From Treponema sp. (GTDB lineage Bacteria > Spirochaetota > Spirochaetia > Treponematales > Treponemataceae): a DNA stretch of 64,000 bases. Under the pieces are notes generated by a model. The model was not told the DNA's origin. It searched no databases and saw only the letters and a list, made by a program, of their open reading frames with translations. A program made the position numbers and the translations under genes. The first letter of the stretch is position 1, and every line of letters begins with the position of its first letter. Shown one piece after another: positions 8,022 to 17,064 of the stretch. Location of the stretch: positions 1 to 64,000 of the forward strand of contig JAEDJA010000006.1 of assembly GCA_016296575.1 (NCBI GenBank), in the 5' to 3' direction.

Positions 8022-9062
8022 ATGGCATTATTTGAAGATTTCGCAGGCCGTATCCCACAGGTTAACAAGGCTCTTAAAGAATATGGTTTCTCTGAAGGAG
8101 AAAAAGGATTGCAGGAATGTCGTGACCTTTGTAAAGCAAAAGGTTTCGATCCATATGAAATCTGTCAGTCAACACAGCAGATTTGTTTTGAAGATGCAAA
8201 ATGGGCTTACGTTGTAGGTTCTGCAATCGCTATTAAACTTGCTGAAAAAACAGGTGACAAAACTGGTTCAACTGCCGCTGCTAACATCGGTATTGGTCTC
8301 CAGGCTTTCTGTCTCCCAGGTTCAGTTGCTGATGATCGCAAAGTAGGTCTTGGACACGGAAACCTTGGTGCTCGCCTTCTTTCTGAAGAAACACAGTGTT
8401 TCGCATTCCTGGCAGGACACGAATCTTTCGCTGCTGCTGAAGGTGCTATCAAAATCGCTGCTAACGCTAATAAAGTTCGTAAAAACAAGCTTCGCGTTAT
8501 CTTGAACGGTCTTGGAAAAGATGCTGCTCAGATCATTTCTCGTATCAACGGTTTCACATACGTTCAGACAAAAATGGACTACTTCAACGGAAACGGAAAA
8601 GATTCAGCTCTTACAGTTGTAAAAGAAATTCCATACGGTTCAAACCCAGACCGTCTCATCGTAAAATGCTACGGTGCAGATGACGTTCGTGAAGGGGTTG
8701 CAATCATGTGGCACGAAGGTGTTGATGTTTCTATCACAGGAAACTCTACTAACCCAACACGCTTCCAGCACCCAGTTGCAGGTACATACAAAAAAGAAAA
8801 GCTTGAACACGGAGAAAAATACTTCTCTGTAGCTTCTGGTGGTGGTACAGGTCGTACACTTCACCCAGATAACATGGCTGCAGGTCCAGCATCTTACGGT
8901 ATGACTGATACTTTGGGACGTATGCACTCAGACGCTCAGTTCGCAGGTTCTTCTTCAGTTCCAGCCCACGTAGAAATGATGGGATTCATGGGAATGGGAA
9001 ACAACCCAATGGTAGGATGTACAGTAGCTTGTGCAGTTGCTGTTGCTGAAAGCCTTAAATAG
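8022..9062 (+). CDS. GGGtGRT-family protein (function unknown)
   Basis: A 346-residue protein containing the family's signature VASGGGTGRTLHPDN near residues 270-285, followed by a highly ordered Gly/Met-rich tail (HVEMMGFMGMGNNPMVGC). Several cysteines (CRDLCKAKGFDPYEICQ, QQICFEDAKWAY) in the N-terminal third could bind metal. The family is named only for this motif and has no established activity. It is transcribed directly after an IscU/NifU-like gene (18-nt gap, GGAGG ribosome site), so a role in building, carrying or using an iron-sulfur centre is the natural hypothesis. Sits downstream of pckG on the same strand. A long branched hairpin with T-run follows. Confidence 0.8.
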   Translation: MALFEDFAGRIPQVNKALKEYGFSEGEKGLQECRDLCKAKGFDPYEICQSTQQICFEDAKWAYVVGSAIAIKLAEKTGDKTGSTAAANIGIGLQAFCLPGSVADDRKVGLGHGNLGARLLSEETQCFAFLAGHESFAAAEGAIKIAANANKVRKNKLRVILNGLGKDAAQIISRINGFTYVQTKMDYFNGNGKDSALTVVKEIPYGSNPDRLIVKCYGADDVREGVAIMWHEGVDVSITGNSTNPTRFQHPVAGTYKKEKLEHGEKYFSVASGGGTGRTLHPDNMAAGPASYGMTDTLGRMHSDAQFAGSSSVPAHVEMMGFMGMGNNPMVGCTVACAVAVAESLK

Positions 9063-9069
9063 CAAATAA

Positions 9070-9211
9070 GGTGGTTTTGATTTACTCGACCACCACTAAC
9101 AGAGGGATATCCGAAAGAAATCCAATTGCCATGCTGAATTTGTTTCAGCATTCAGATTCCGAATCAAATTAGGGGCGACAATGGGGTTTTGTTACAGGAT
9201 ATCCCTTTTTT
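9070..9211 (+). terminator. Branched terminator-like structure after the GGGtGRT gene
   Basis: Arms AGGGATATCC (9103-9112) and GGATATCCCT (9197-9206) enclose ~85 nt and are followed by a T-run, giving a terminator with a branched interior. Inside is a perfect hairpin ATGCTGAA-ttgtt-TTCAGCAT (9131-9151). A separate GGTGGT...ACCACC hairpin (9070-9094) precedes it. Because both gene neighbours read rightward, it would separate the pckG group from the flagellar operon. Confidence 0.55.
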
Positions 9212-9299
9212 ATTGTCATCCCTTTTTTATTGTCAAATTCCTACTATTATGATAAAATGTTACTAGAGATTTTTTAAATTCGTTCACAGGAGGGGATAG

Positions 9300-11030
9300 A
9301 TGAACGAATGGCTTAAGCAGACTCTGGCCAATCTCAAGGACAAATGGTCCAAGTGGAAGCCAGTACAAAAAGTCATAGTACTAGTAATAGCCGCTGCAAT
9401 TGTTGTCGCAATTGTGCTGGCAGCAAGCACATCTTCGAAACCAACAACAGTGCGCCTTTTTGACGCCCCAGTTACAAACGAAGAGTCACGTAACAAAATT
9501 CTAGATCGTATCAATCTTGAAAATATCAGTGCTACTTTTACCGACGAAGGTTATATCGAAGTTGAAGATGAAGCCACAAAACGCCGCGTAAGAAATATTC
9601 TTATTTCTGAAAATCTGGTTCCATCAAATATTGATGTATGGGCCAATTATTACGACAGAAGCTGGTCTACCACCGATGCAGATCAGAACGTAAAACTGAA
9701 AAATACTATTCAGAAACAGCTGAAACAGCATATTGAAGCAATCGATGGTGTAACAACTGCCGATGTAAACCTGGTTATTCCGGAAACTTCTCTGTTTTCA
9801 TCAACACAGAACCCGGTTACAGCTTCCATCATTCTTAAAACAAACTCAAATTCCGACATTCTTACAAACCGAACAAAGATTCTTGGTATCCAGAGACTGG
9901 TTTTGACAGCTGTTGAAGGTCTTACAGCCGACAACATCATCATTACAGACAGTTTTGGTGAACAGATTAACGATTTTGAAGGAATGGCCGAAAGTGACCG
10001 TGTAGATATCGTAGCAAAACAGGAAAAGCTTAAACAGAAACAGGCCGCTAAAATCCGTGCTGATGTGTTGAATGCCCTCCAGAAAACATACTCAGAAGAC
10101 AGATGTCGCGACATTGTAGTTTCCGTAGATATGGATATGTCTAAAAAACAGACAGATTCTACTATTTACTCCCCTATCGTAATCAAAGAAGATAATCCTG
10201 ACACTCCTTACGATGATTCAGAATACCGTGACACACTTCCAATCTCACAACAGACAGTAACAAAAGAATGGCAGGGAACCGGCTATAATCCAGAAGGACC
10301 TGCTGGTGTTGAAGGACAGACTCCTCCTGTTTACTCCGACATGTCAAACGTTATTGGAAAATCTGTTGAAACTGGTGTTACACAGAATAACGTAATCAAT
10401 ACAAAACAGGTTTCAGAAGAAACTGCTCCAAAAATTGATCGGGTAAGTGTTGCTGTCAACCTGGACGGAATCTGGACACTTAAATTAAAGAAAGATTCAA
10501 AAACAGGTCAAGTTATTCAGGGCTCTTTCGAAATTGGTGATGACGGTTACCGTGTTCGAGAATACACTCCTATTTCTGACGAAGAACTTAAAAAGACTGA
10601 AGATTTCCTTAAAGCTGCTGTTGGATACGACAGAAGTCGCGGAGATACAGTTGCAGTTACAAATATTCGTTACGATCGTACAGAAGAATTCCGCGCAGAA
10701 GACCAGGCTTTCTTTGCCATTGAACAGCGAAAAAAAACAATTCTTCTGGTTCTTATTTCTCTTGCAATCATTATGGTCGGTTTTATCCTCTTCCGTGTTA
10801 TCAGCAAAGAACTGGAACGCCGCAGAAAGAAGAGAGAAGCAGAAGAACTGGAACGCAGACGACGAGAAACAGAAGAAGCCTTGTGGAATGCAAAAGAAGA
10901 AAACGAAGTTGTATCTATGTCTGTTGAAGAATCCCGCAGACTGGAGCTCCAGGAAAATGCAATTGCTATGGCAAAAGAACATCCTGAAGAAGTTGCCTTG
11001 TTGATCAGAACATGGCTCATGGAGGAATAG
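9300..11030 (+). CDS. fliF: Flagellar MS-ring protein FliF
   Basis: A 576-residue protein forming the membrane ring of the flagellar basal body. One transmembrane helix lies near residues 24-44 (KVIVLVIAAAIVVAIVLAAS), a second near 480-500 (ILLVLISLAIIMVGFILF), and the long periplasmic part between them contains the ring-building motifs. The charged cytoplasmic C-terminus (ERRRKKREAEELERRRRETEE as a coil, then EHPEEVALLIRTWLMEE) is the FliG-binding end. AGGAGG precedes the ATG. It opens a five-gene operon fliFGHIJ with gaps of 4, 30, 45 and -8 nt. In treponemes I recall, flgB-flgC-fliE sit just upstream of fliF; here they are absent, replaced by the pckG group. Confidence 0.95.
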   Translation: MNEWLKQTLANLKDKWSKWKPVQKVIVLVIAAAIVVAIVLAASTSSKPTTVRLFDAPVTNEESRNKILDRINLENISATFTDEGYIEVEDEATKRRVRNILISENLVPSNIDVWANYYDRSWSTTDADQNVKLKNTIQKQLKQHIEAIDGVTTADVNLVIPETSLFSSTQNPVTASIILKTNSNSDILTNRTKILGIQRLVLTAVEGLTADNIIITDSFGEQINDFEGMAESDRVDIVAKQEKLKQKQAAKIRADVLNALQKTYSEDRCRDIVVSVDMDMSKKQTDSTIYSPIVIKEDNPDTPYDDSEYRDTLPISQQTVTKEWQGTGYNPEGPAGVEGQTPPVYSDMSNVIGKSVETGVTQNNVINTKQVSEETAPKIDRVSVAVNLDGIWTLKLKKDSKTGQVIQGSFEIGDDGYRVREYTPISDEELKKTEDFLKAAVGYDRSRGDTVAVTNIRYDRTEEFRAEDQAFFAIEQRKKTILLVLISLAIIMVGFILFRVISKELERRRKKREAEELERRRRETEEALWNAKEENEVVSMSVEESRRLELQENAIAMAKEHPEEVALLIRTWLMEE

Positions 11031-11034
11031 AATT

Positions 11035-12147
11035 ATGGCAGATGATGAATTGTCCTCAGTAGAAAAACCAAAATCAAATCCTAAACCAATTCCAAAACCT
11101 GGTAGTCTTAAACCAGCTGGAACTAGTAAAAAAAGCAATAAAGATTACAAAAGCCTTACTGGCCGACAGAAAGCCGCCATCTTCTTGATTTCTCTTGGAC
11201 CGGAAGTATCGGCAGAAATCATGAAACACCTTCGTGAAGATGAAGTTGAAACCCTTACTTTTGAAATTGCCCGTCAGGAAAAGGTTGATGCAGATTTCAA
11301 AGATGCAGTTCTTGAAGAATTCCAGGAACTGATGAATGCACAGGACTTTATTACAACCGGTGGTATCGATTACGCCCGAGAGCTCCTGGAAAAATCCTTG
11401 GGTTCACAGAAAGCCATCGATATTATCAACAGACTTACATCAAGTCTGCAGGTTCGTCCATTCGACTTTATCCGCCGTACTGACCCAGCTCATTTGCTCA
11501 ACTTTATTCAGCAGGAATACCCTCAGACAATTGCCCTGGTTCTTGCTTATCTTGAACCTGGTAAAGCCGCAGTAATTTTGCAGAATCTTCCTGAAGAAAT
11601 GCAGGCCGAAGTTTCACGCCGACTTGCAACAATGGACCGTACTTCTCCAGATGTTCTTCGTGAAGTTGAACGAGTTCTTGAAAAGAAGCTGTCTACTCTG
11701 TCTTCGGAAGACTACACTGCTGCCGGTGGTGTTGAATCTATCGTTGAAATTTTGAACCTTGTAGACCGTTCTTCCGAAAAAGCAATTATCGAATCTTTGG
11801 AAGAAGACGATCCAGATCTTGCAGAAGAAATCAAGAAACGAATGTTCGTTTTCGAAGATATTGTTATGCTGGACGACCGTGCAATCCAGAAGGTTCTTCG
11901 CGATGTAGATCAGCAGGAGCTTGCAAAGGCCCTCAAATCTGTGGATACAGAAGTTCAGGACAAAATCTTCCGCAATATGTCAAAACGTGCTGCATCTATG
12001 CTTAAAGAAGATATGGAATTCATGGGACCTGTTCGACTCAAGGATGTTGAAGAATCTCAGCAGAAAATTGTATCTATCATCCGACGTCTTGAAGACTCTG
12101 GTGATATCGTTATTGCACGTTCAGGTGAAGACGAACTGGTATCATAA
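11035..12147 (+). CDS. fliG: Flagellar motor switch protein FliG
   Basis: A 370-residue switch protein that sits on the FliF ring and receives torque from the MotA stator. Core starts at LTGRQKAAIFLISLG (about residue 42). The middle-domain motif reads EYPQT in place of the usual EHPQT, and RMFVFEDI marks the start of the C-terminal charged torque domain. The first ~40 residues (Lys/Pro-rich, e.g. PKSNPKPIPKPGSLKPAG) are an extension not seen in typical FliG. The start is fixed by a GGAGG site inside the end of fliF, 4 nt between genes. Spirochaetes often encode two FliG proteins; only one is in view. Confidence 0.95.
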   Translation: MADDELSSVEKPKSNPKPIPKPGSLKPAGTSKKSNKDYKSLTGRQKAAIFLISLGPEVSAEIMKHLREDEVETLTFEIARQEKVDADFKDAVLEEFQELMNAQDFITTGGIDYARELLEKSLGSQKAIDIINRLTSSLQVRPFDFIRRTDPAHLLNFIQQEYPQTIALVLAYLEPGKAAVILQNLPEEMQAEVSRRLATMDRTSPDVLREVERVLEKKLSTLSSEDYTAAGGVESIVEILNLVDRSSEKAIIESLEEDDPDLAEEIKKRMFVFEDIVMLDDRAIQKVLRDVDQQELAKALKSVDTEVQDKIFRNMSKRAASMLKEDMEFMGPVRLKDVEESQQKIVSIIRRLEDSGDIVIARSGEDELVS

Positions 12148-12177
12148 AAAAGTAAATAATCTCGGGAGAAAAGTAAA

Positions 12178-13104
12178 ATGGCAAAATCGGTTTTTAGACC
12201 TCAAGAAATTAAAGCTCAACAAGACACTGTGGTTTTGCCACTGTACAAAAACTATGCTCCCGAAGAGCCTGAAATTGAAGAAGTAATTGAAGAATACACT
12301 GGTCCAACTGCAGATGATCTTCGACGTGAAGCAGAAGCTTTTAAACAGCAGTGGGAATTGGAAAAAGCAAAGCTTACTCAAACCGCTCAGGCAGAGGCTG
12401 ATGAAATTTTAAAAAAGGCCGAAGATGCTGCATTCCAGGAAGTAAAGCGACAGACCGACCAGGCTGCAATCATCAAAGCTGAAGCTGAAAATCAGGCTCA
12501 GGAAATCATTAAAAAAGCTGAAGCACAGGCAGAGCAGCTGCTTGAAGAAGCACAGGTTCGACGTCAGAGCATTGAAAATGAATCCCGTCAGAAAGGATTT
12601 GAAGAAGGTCACGAAGAAGGCTATCAGAAAGGTGTTGCCGAGGTAGAAAGACTTACTGAACGAATGCACAAAATGCTTGAAGCCGTTATGCAGCGCCGTG
12701 AAGAAATCTTGCGGGATACAGAAACTCAGATTGTTGAACTGGTAATTCTTATGTGCCGCAAGGTTATTAAAATTCTTTCAGAAAACCAGAAAAATGTTGT
12801 TATGGCAAACGTTCTGGCTGCCCTTAAAAAAGTTAAAACTCGTGGAAAAGTAACTCTCCGCGTAAATTTGGAAGAAGTCAAGCTTACCAGTGAACATGCT
12901 GACGAGTTCATAAAACACATTGAAAATGTTGAAGGCATTACTGTTTTGGAAGATTCTGCTGTTGAAAAAGGCGGCTGTATCGTTGAAACTGACTTTGGTG
13001 CCATTGACGCCCGTATTTCAAGCCAGCTTACCGAACTTGAAAATAAGATTATTGACGTATCTCCTGTTAAGAATATTAAACGTTCAGATCCTTTGGCAAA
13101 CTAA
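12178..13104 (+). CDS. fliH: Flagellar assembly protein FliH
   Basis: A 308-residue protein with a long N-terminal coiled coil (Ala/Glu/Lys-rich, residues ~40-130), the GFEEGHEEGYQKG glycine-repeat segment typical of FliH, and a C-terminal ATPase-binding domain. FliH dimers hold the FliI export ATPase and tether it to the export gate at the base of the flagellum. Position between fliG and fliI is the conserved order. GGGAG lies ahead of the ATG. The sequence before the coil (FRPQEIKAQQDTVVLPLYK) is a conserved spirochaetal start. Confidence 0.9.
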   Translation: MAKSVFRPQEIKAQQDTVVLPLYKNYAPEEPEIEEVIEEYTGPTADDLRREAEAFKQQWELEKAKLTQTAQAEADEILKKAEDAAFQEVKRQTDQAAIIKAEAENQAQEIIKKAEAQAEQLLEEAQVRRQSIENESRQKGFEEGHEEGYQKGVAEVERLTERMHKMLEAVMQRREEILRDTETQIVELVILMCRKVIKILSENQKNVVMANVLAALKKVKTRGKVTLRVNLEEVKLTSEHADEFIKHIENVEGITVLEDSAVEKGGCIVETDFGAIDARISSQLTELENKIIDVSPVKNIKRSDPLAN

Positions 13105-13149
13105 AATCAATTTATTGCAAAGGTAAAAACGAGGTCTTGGGAGGGGCTC

Positions 13150-14580
13150 ATGAAATCATCTTACGACAAAGAGTTTAATTTCACAAAATATCTTTCTGAA
13201 GTAATCGATGCAGAAACAATTCTTTATATTGGCCGCGTTTCTGCCGTAAGAGGACTTGAAATTGAAAGTGAAGGTCCACGTTCCGTTATTGGAGAAATGT
13301 GTACAATAAAACTAAGTAACGGTGAAAAGCTTCTTGCAGAGGTAGTTGGACTTGAAGGTACAAAAGTAAAGCTTACAGCTTTTGGAAATACAAAAGGACT
13401 TGAAATCGGTTGTGAAGTTATTGGAACAGGCAACGTTCTTCAAGTTCCAGTTGGATTAAATCTTCTGGGACGCACTCTTGATGCAACAGGACATGCCATT
13501 GATAACCTTGGTGAACTGGTTCCAGAAACTTATTATCCAGCCGTTGCTGATCCGCCAGCTCCTTTATCCCGTGTTCAGATTACCAAACGTGTAACCACCG
13601 GTGTACGAGCAATCGATTCACTGCTTACTGTTGGGAAAGGTCAGCGAATGGGGATTTTTGCTGGAACTGGTGTTGGAAAATCAACACTGCTTTCCATGAT
13701 TGCTCGAAATACCGACGCCGATATAAACGTTATTGGACTTATTGGTGAACGAGGTCGCGAAGTAAATGACTTTATTGAACGTGACCTTGGAAAAGAAGGC
13801 TTGAAACGCTCTGTAATTGTAGTTGCAACAAGTGACCAGCCTTCAATCTGCCGTCTCCGTGCCGCATACGTTTGTACCGCCATAGCAGAATATTTCCGTG
13901 ATCAGGGAAAAGATGTTATGCTCATGATGGACTCGGTTACCCGATTTGCCCAGGCTCAGCGTGAAATTGGTCTTGCAAATGGAGAACCTCCTGCACAGAA
14001 AGGCTATCCGCCTAGCGTATTTGATATGATTCCAAAACTGCTGGAAAGAACAGGTACCAGCGACAAGGGAACAATCACCGCCTTCTACACTGTTCTTGTA
14101 GATGGTGATGATATGAATGATCCTATTGCTGATAAAGTACGCGGTACCCTGGATGGACACATTGTCTTGAACCGAAAGCTAGCTCAGGCAAACCACTACC
14201 CTGCTATTGATGTACTTCAGTCAATCAGCCGTATTTCCAAGCGTGTAACAGGAAAATCAACTCAGAAAGCCCAGGAAATTGTCCGCACAAACATGGCAAC
14301 CTATCAGTCTAAAGAAGATATGATTACAGCCGGCATTTACCAAAGCGGAAACAGTCCTGAAATTGACAAAGCAATTTCTCTTCATCCTGCAATCGAAGAA
14401 TTTCTTACACAGGAAGAATTTGATCCATGTCCAATGAATGATACTTTGGATAAACTTTCGGCCCTTACAGGAATCCAACTACCACAGGAAGACTATTCAG
14501 AAAAACCGGGAATCAACAATCTTTCTACAGCACAGATTGCTGATGCAATGAAATCAGACTCTATGAAGGAAAATGGCTAA
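13150..14580 (+). CDS. fliI: Flagellum-specific export ATPase FliI
   Basis: A 476-residue F1-beta-like ATPase powering flagellar protein export. The P-loop is GIFAGTGVGKSTLL (near residue 175); Walker B is DVMLMMDSVTRFAQ; the export-ATPase signature PPSVFDMIPKLLERTG follows. Hexamerises on the cytoplasmic side of the export gate with FliH and FliJ. GGGAGG precedes the ATG. Its last 8 nt overlap the start of fliJ, so the two are probably translationally coupled. Confidence 0.95.
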   Translation: MKSSYDKEFNFTKYLSEVIDAETILYIGRVSAVRGLEIESEGPRSVIGEMCTIKLSNGEKLLAEVVGLEGTKVKLTAFGNTKGLEIGCEVIGTGNVLQVPVGLNLLGRTLDATGHAIDNLGELVPETYYPAVADPPAPLSRVQITKRVTTGVRAIDSLLTVGKGQRMGIFAGTGVGKSTLLSMIARNTDADINVIGLIGERGREVNDFIERDLGKEGLKRSVIVVATSDQPSICRLRAAYVCTAIAEYFRDQGKDVMLMMDSVTRFAQAQREIGLANGEPPAQKGYPPSVFDMIPKLLERTGTSDKGTITAFYTVLVDGDDMNDPIADKVRGTLDGHIVLNRKLAQANHYPAIDVLQSISRISKRVTGKSTQKAQEIVRTNMATYQSKEDMITAGIYQSGNSPEIDKAISLHPAIEEFLTQEEFDPCPMNDTLDKLSALTGIQLPQEDYSEKPGINNLSTAQIADAMKSDSMKENG

Positions 14581-14998
14581 GTTCACCTTTGAATTGGAAA
14601 ACATTCTGGAATTCCGCAGATTTGAACAGTCCAACGCTGAAGCTGATCTTGCAAAGGCGCTGGCTCAAGAAAATCAGATACAGCAGAAGCTTGAAAATCT
14701 TGCACAGCAGAAAATCGCAGAAAAACGGGCTTCTGCCAATGCAACAGATCTTCAGACAATCGTAAATCGTGAACGCTTTTTCTCCCATATAAAATATCAA
14801 ACTGAACAGCTTCTGGAAATGCTTACTCAGGCAAAAATGGTCAGTGATGAAAAACGAGCCGTCCTTGCTGAATGCATGAAAAAAACAAAAGCACTTGAAA
14901 AGCTCCGTGAAAAAAAACTGGCTGAGTTCAACGAACAGGAAGATTATCTTGAAGCAGAATTCATGGATGAGCTTGCTGTAACACGGGCTAAACTCTAA
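14573..14998 (+). CDS. fliJ: Flagellar export chaperone/stalk protein FliJ
   Basis: A 141-residue coiled-coil protein, right size and position for FliJ, the central stalk of the FliI hexamer. The N-terminus FTFELENILEFRRFEQ resembles the FliJ opening; the rest is heptad-rich with many Gln/Glu/Lys. It has no recognisable catalytic motif, as expected. Starts inside fliI (8-nt overlap) with AAGGA just upstream. Last gene of the fli operon; the hairpin GCCTCC/GGAGGC at 15034-15066 may end the transcript. Confidence 0.85.
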   Translation: MAKFTFELENILEFRRFEQSNAEADLAKALAQENQIQQKLENLAQQKIAEKRASANATDLQTIVNRERFFSHIKYQTEQLLEMLTQAKMVSDEKRAVLAECMKKTKALEKLREKKLAEFNEQEDYLEAEFMDELAVTRAKL

Positions 14999-15033
14999 AA
15001 AAATTCCATATAACTGATTTTTTACTTGATTTT

Positions 15034-15066
15034 GCCTCCTTATAATCAGTATTTTTAAAGGGAGGC
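15034..15066 (+). promoter_or_regulatory. Candidate hflK promoter overlapping an inverted repeat that covers the upstream ribosome site
   Basis: A perfect TATAAT lies at 15041-15046, with no convincing -35. GCCTCC (15034-15039) immediately before it is complementary to GGAGGC (15061-15066). That downstream arm overlaps GGGAGG, the ribosome site for the upstream hflK start codon (15075), and is followed by a U-rich stretch. Read-through RNA from fliJ would form the hairpin; RNA begun at this promoter (about 15053) would not contain the left arm. Confidence 0.5.
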
Positions 15067-15104
15067 ATTGTTTTATGCCAAGATTTTATAAAAAGGAGTG
15101 TGTT

Positions 15105-16052
15105 ATGGAGAATGAAACTAAAACACACAAAAAAATTGGACCGGCAATTATTGGCTGGATTCTGGTTTTGGTTCTGGTAATAGCAGCAGCGAGTACCAGT
15201 ATCTTTATTGTAGATGAAACTGAACAGGCTGTGGTTACTCGTCTTGGCAAATATCAGAAAACTGTAGGTTCTGGTCTTCAGACAAAACTGCCTTTTGGAT
15301 TAGATAAACACTATACTGTACCTGTAAAAGTTGTTCAGACAGAACAGTTTGGGTTTACAACAGTAAAACAGGGCCGTTCAAATGAATACAAAAACAATAT
15401 CACCTCTGAATCTACTATGCTTACAGGCGATCTGAACATTGTTGATGTAGAATGGATTATTCAGTACCGAATTGTTGATCCTAAACAGTGGCTTTTTGGA
15501 GTTTACGAAAAACGATCTACTATCCGCGATATTTCACAGAGTGTAATTAATGAACTGGTTGGTGACCGTGCAATTCTTTCTGTAATGGGGTCAGAACGTT
15601 CCCGCATTGAAGACAAAGCTCTTGATATGATGAACGAAAAATACAACGCTCTTGGGCTTGGTATCAACGTTATTGCAGTAAAGCTTCAGAATATTGTTCC
15701 ACCGGCAGGGGTACAGGATGCATTTGAAGATGTAAACAAAGCTATTCAGGATATGAATCGTTTCATCAACGAAGGTAAAGAAGCTTATAATGCTGAAATT
15801 CCAAAAGCCCAGGGTGAAGCAGACCGCCAGCTTCAGGTTGCAGAAGGTTACGCCAACGAACGTATAAACATGGCAAAAGGTGATGTAGCAAAATTTAACG
15901 CTGTTTACGAAGAATACAAACGCTCTCCAAAGGTAACACGTGAACGAATGTACCTGGAAACAATGGAAGAAATCTTTACAAGCGAAAACAAACCTGAACT
16001 TATTGACAGCGAACTTGAAAATGTTCTGCCTCTAAAAAATCTTAAGGACTAG
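15105..16052 (+). CDS. hflK: HflK, SPFH-domain membrane protease regulator
   Basis: A 315-residue SPFH/band-7 protein anchored by one N-terminal transmembrane helix (PAIIGWILVLVLVIAAAST), with the stomatin-like domain following (VDETEQAVVTRLGKYQKTVG) and a C-terminal helical region. HflK and HflC form a large cage around the FtsH protease and regulate its access to membrane substrates. Two starts are possible: 15105 has AAAGGAG at ideal spacing and gives the conventional short cytoplasmic lead; 15075, 10 codons earlier, has GGGAGG. I prefer 15105. hflC follows after 14 nt. Confidence 0.9.
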   Translation: MENETKTHKKIGPAIIGWILVLVLVIAAASTSIFIVDETEQAVVTRLGKYQKTVGSGLQTKLPFGLDKHYTVPVKVVQTEQFGFTTVKQGRSNEYKNNITSESTMLTGDLNIVDVEWIIQYRIVDPKQWLFGVYEKRSTIRDISQSVINELVGDRAILSVMGSERSRIEDKALDMMNEKYNALGLGINVIAVKLQNIVPPAGVQDAFEDVNKAIQDMNRFINEGKEAYNAEIPKAQGEADRQLQVAEGYANERINMAKGDVAKFNAVYEEYKRSPKVTRERMYLETMEEIFTSENKPELIDSELENVLPLKNLKD

Positions 16053-16066
16053 GAAGGAGGATTATC

Positions 16067-17056
16067 ATGGCTAAAAAAATGACTAAATTCTGGATTCGAA
16101 TTAGTGTTCTTGCAGTACTTGTTATTCTGTTCCTTGCAATGGGACCATTTTATATTGTAAATGAAGGTAAACAGGTTGTAGTTACCCGATTTGGTAGTAT
16201 CGTAAAAACTCACACTGATGCAGGACTTTATTTTAAGGTTCCTTTTATTGATCAGCTTACAACTTATCCTAAACTGGTGCTTTCTCTGGACGGTGATGCA
16301 CAGCGTATTCCTACAAAAGAAAATCAGTTCATTATTGTAGATACAACAAGCCGCTGGAGAATTGAAAATCCTGAAAAATTCTATCAGAACTTCACTACTC
16401 TGGATAATGCATACAACAAACTCAGCGATATCATTGATTCTGCAACACGTACAGTTATTACACAGAACCGCCTTAGCGAAATTGTACGAAGCTCAAATAT
16501 AATCAACGAAATAGCAGATGAAGGAGCAGATGATCAGGATGAAGAAACAAAGGAAATAGAAAACCTTGTTGCCGTAGCAAACACAAATGAATCTGTAAAC
16601 AAAGGACGAAATGAACTTTGCAAGCAGATGACTGCCGAAGCAAACAAGAGCCTTGGTGACTACGGAATCACTCTTATCGACATTGTTCCACGCCAGATCA
16701 AATACTCTGATGAACTTACTGAATCAGTTTACAATCGTATGATTAAAGACCGAAACCAGGTTGCACAGGCCTACCGTTCTCTTGGTGAAGGTAAAAAAGC
16801 AGAATGGCTTGGTAAACTGGAAAATGAAAAGCGCACTATTGCATCTGAAGCCTACCGAAAAGCAGAAGAGAAAAAAGGTGCTGCCGATGCAGAAGCCGCA
16901 AGAATTTACGCCGAAGCATATTCCAAAGATCCAGAATTCTATGCCTTCTGGAAAAGCATGGAATCTTATAAAAACACTTTGAAAAACTACGATGCTCTGT
17001 ACAGTACAAAAATGGATTATTTCGACTACCTGTACTCTGCTGACGGAAAACGATAA
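16067..17056 (+). CDS. hflC: HflC, SPFH-domain membrane protease regulator
   Basis: A 329-residue partner of HflK. One N-terminal transmembrane helix (ISVLAVLVILFLAMGPFYIV), the SPFH opening VNEGKQVVVTRFGSIVKT, and an alanine/glutamate-rich C-terminal helix (KKGAADAEAARIYAEAYSKD) match the family. An acidic insert (residues ~145-165, GADDQDEETKEIEN) interrupts the SPFH domain between strands, as is common in HflC. AAGGAGG precedes the ATG. Expected location: inner membrane, periplasm-facing or cytoplasm-facing cage with HflK. Confidence 0.9.
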   Translation: MAKKMTKFWIRISVLAVLVILFLAMGPFYIVNEGKQVVVTRFGSIVKTHTDAGLYFKVPFIDQLTTYPKLVLSLDGDAQRIPTKENQFIIVDTTSRWRIENPEKFYQNFTTLDNAYNKLSDIIDSATRTVITQNRLSEIVRSSNIINEIADEGADDQDEETKEIENLVAVANTNESVNKGRNELCKQMTAEANKSLGDYGITLIDIVPRQIKYSDELTESVYNRMIKDRNQVAQAYRSLGEGKKAEWLGKLENEKRTIASEAYRKAEEKKGAADAEAARIYAEAYSKDPEFYAFWKSMESYKNTLKNYDALYSTKMDYFDYLYSADGKR

Positions 17057-17064
17057 GGAAAAAA

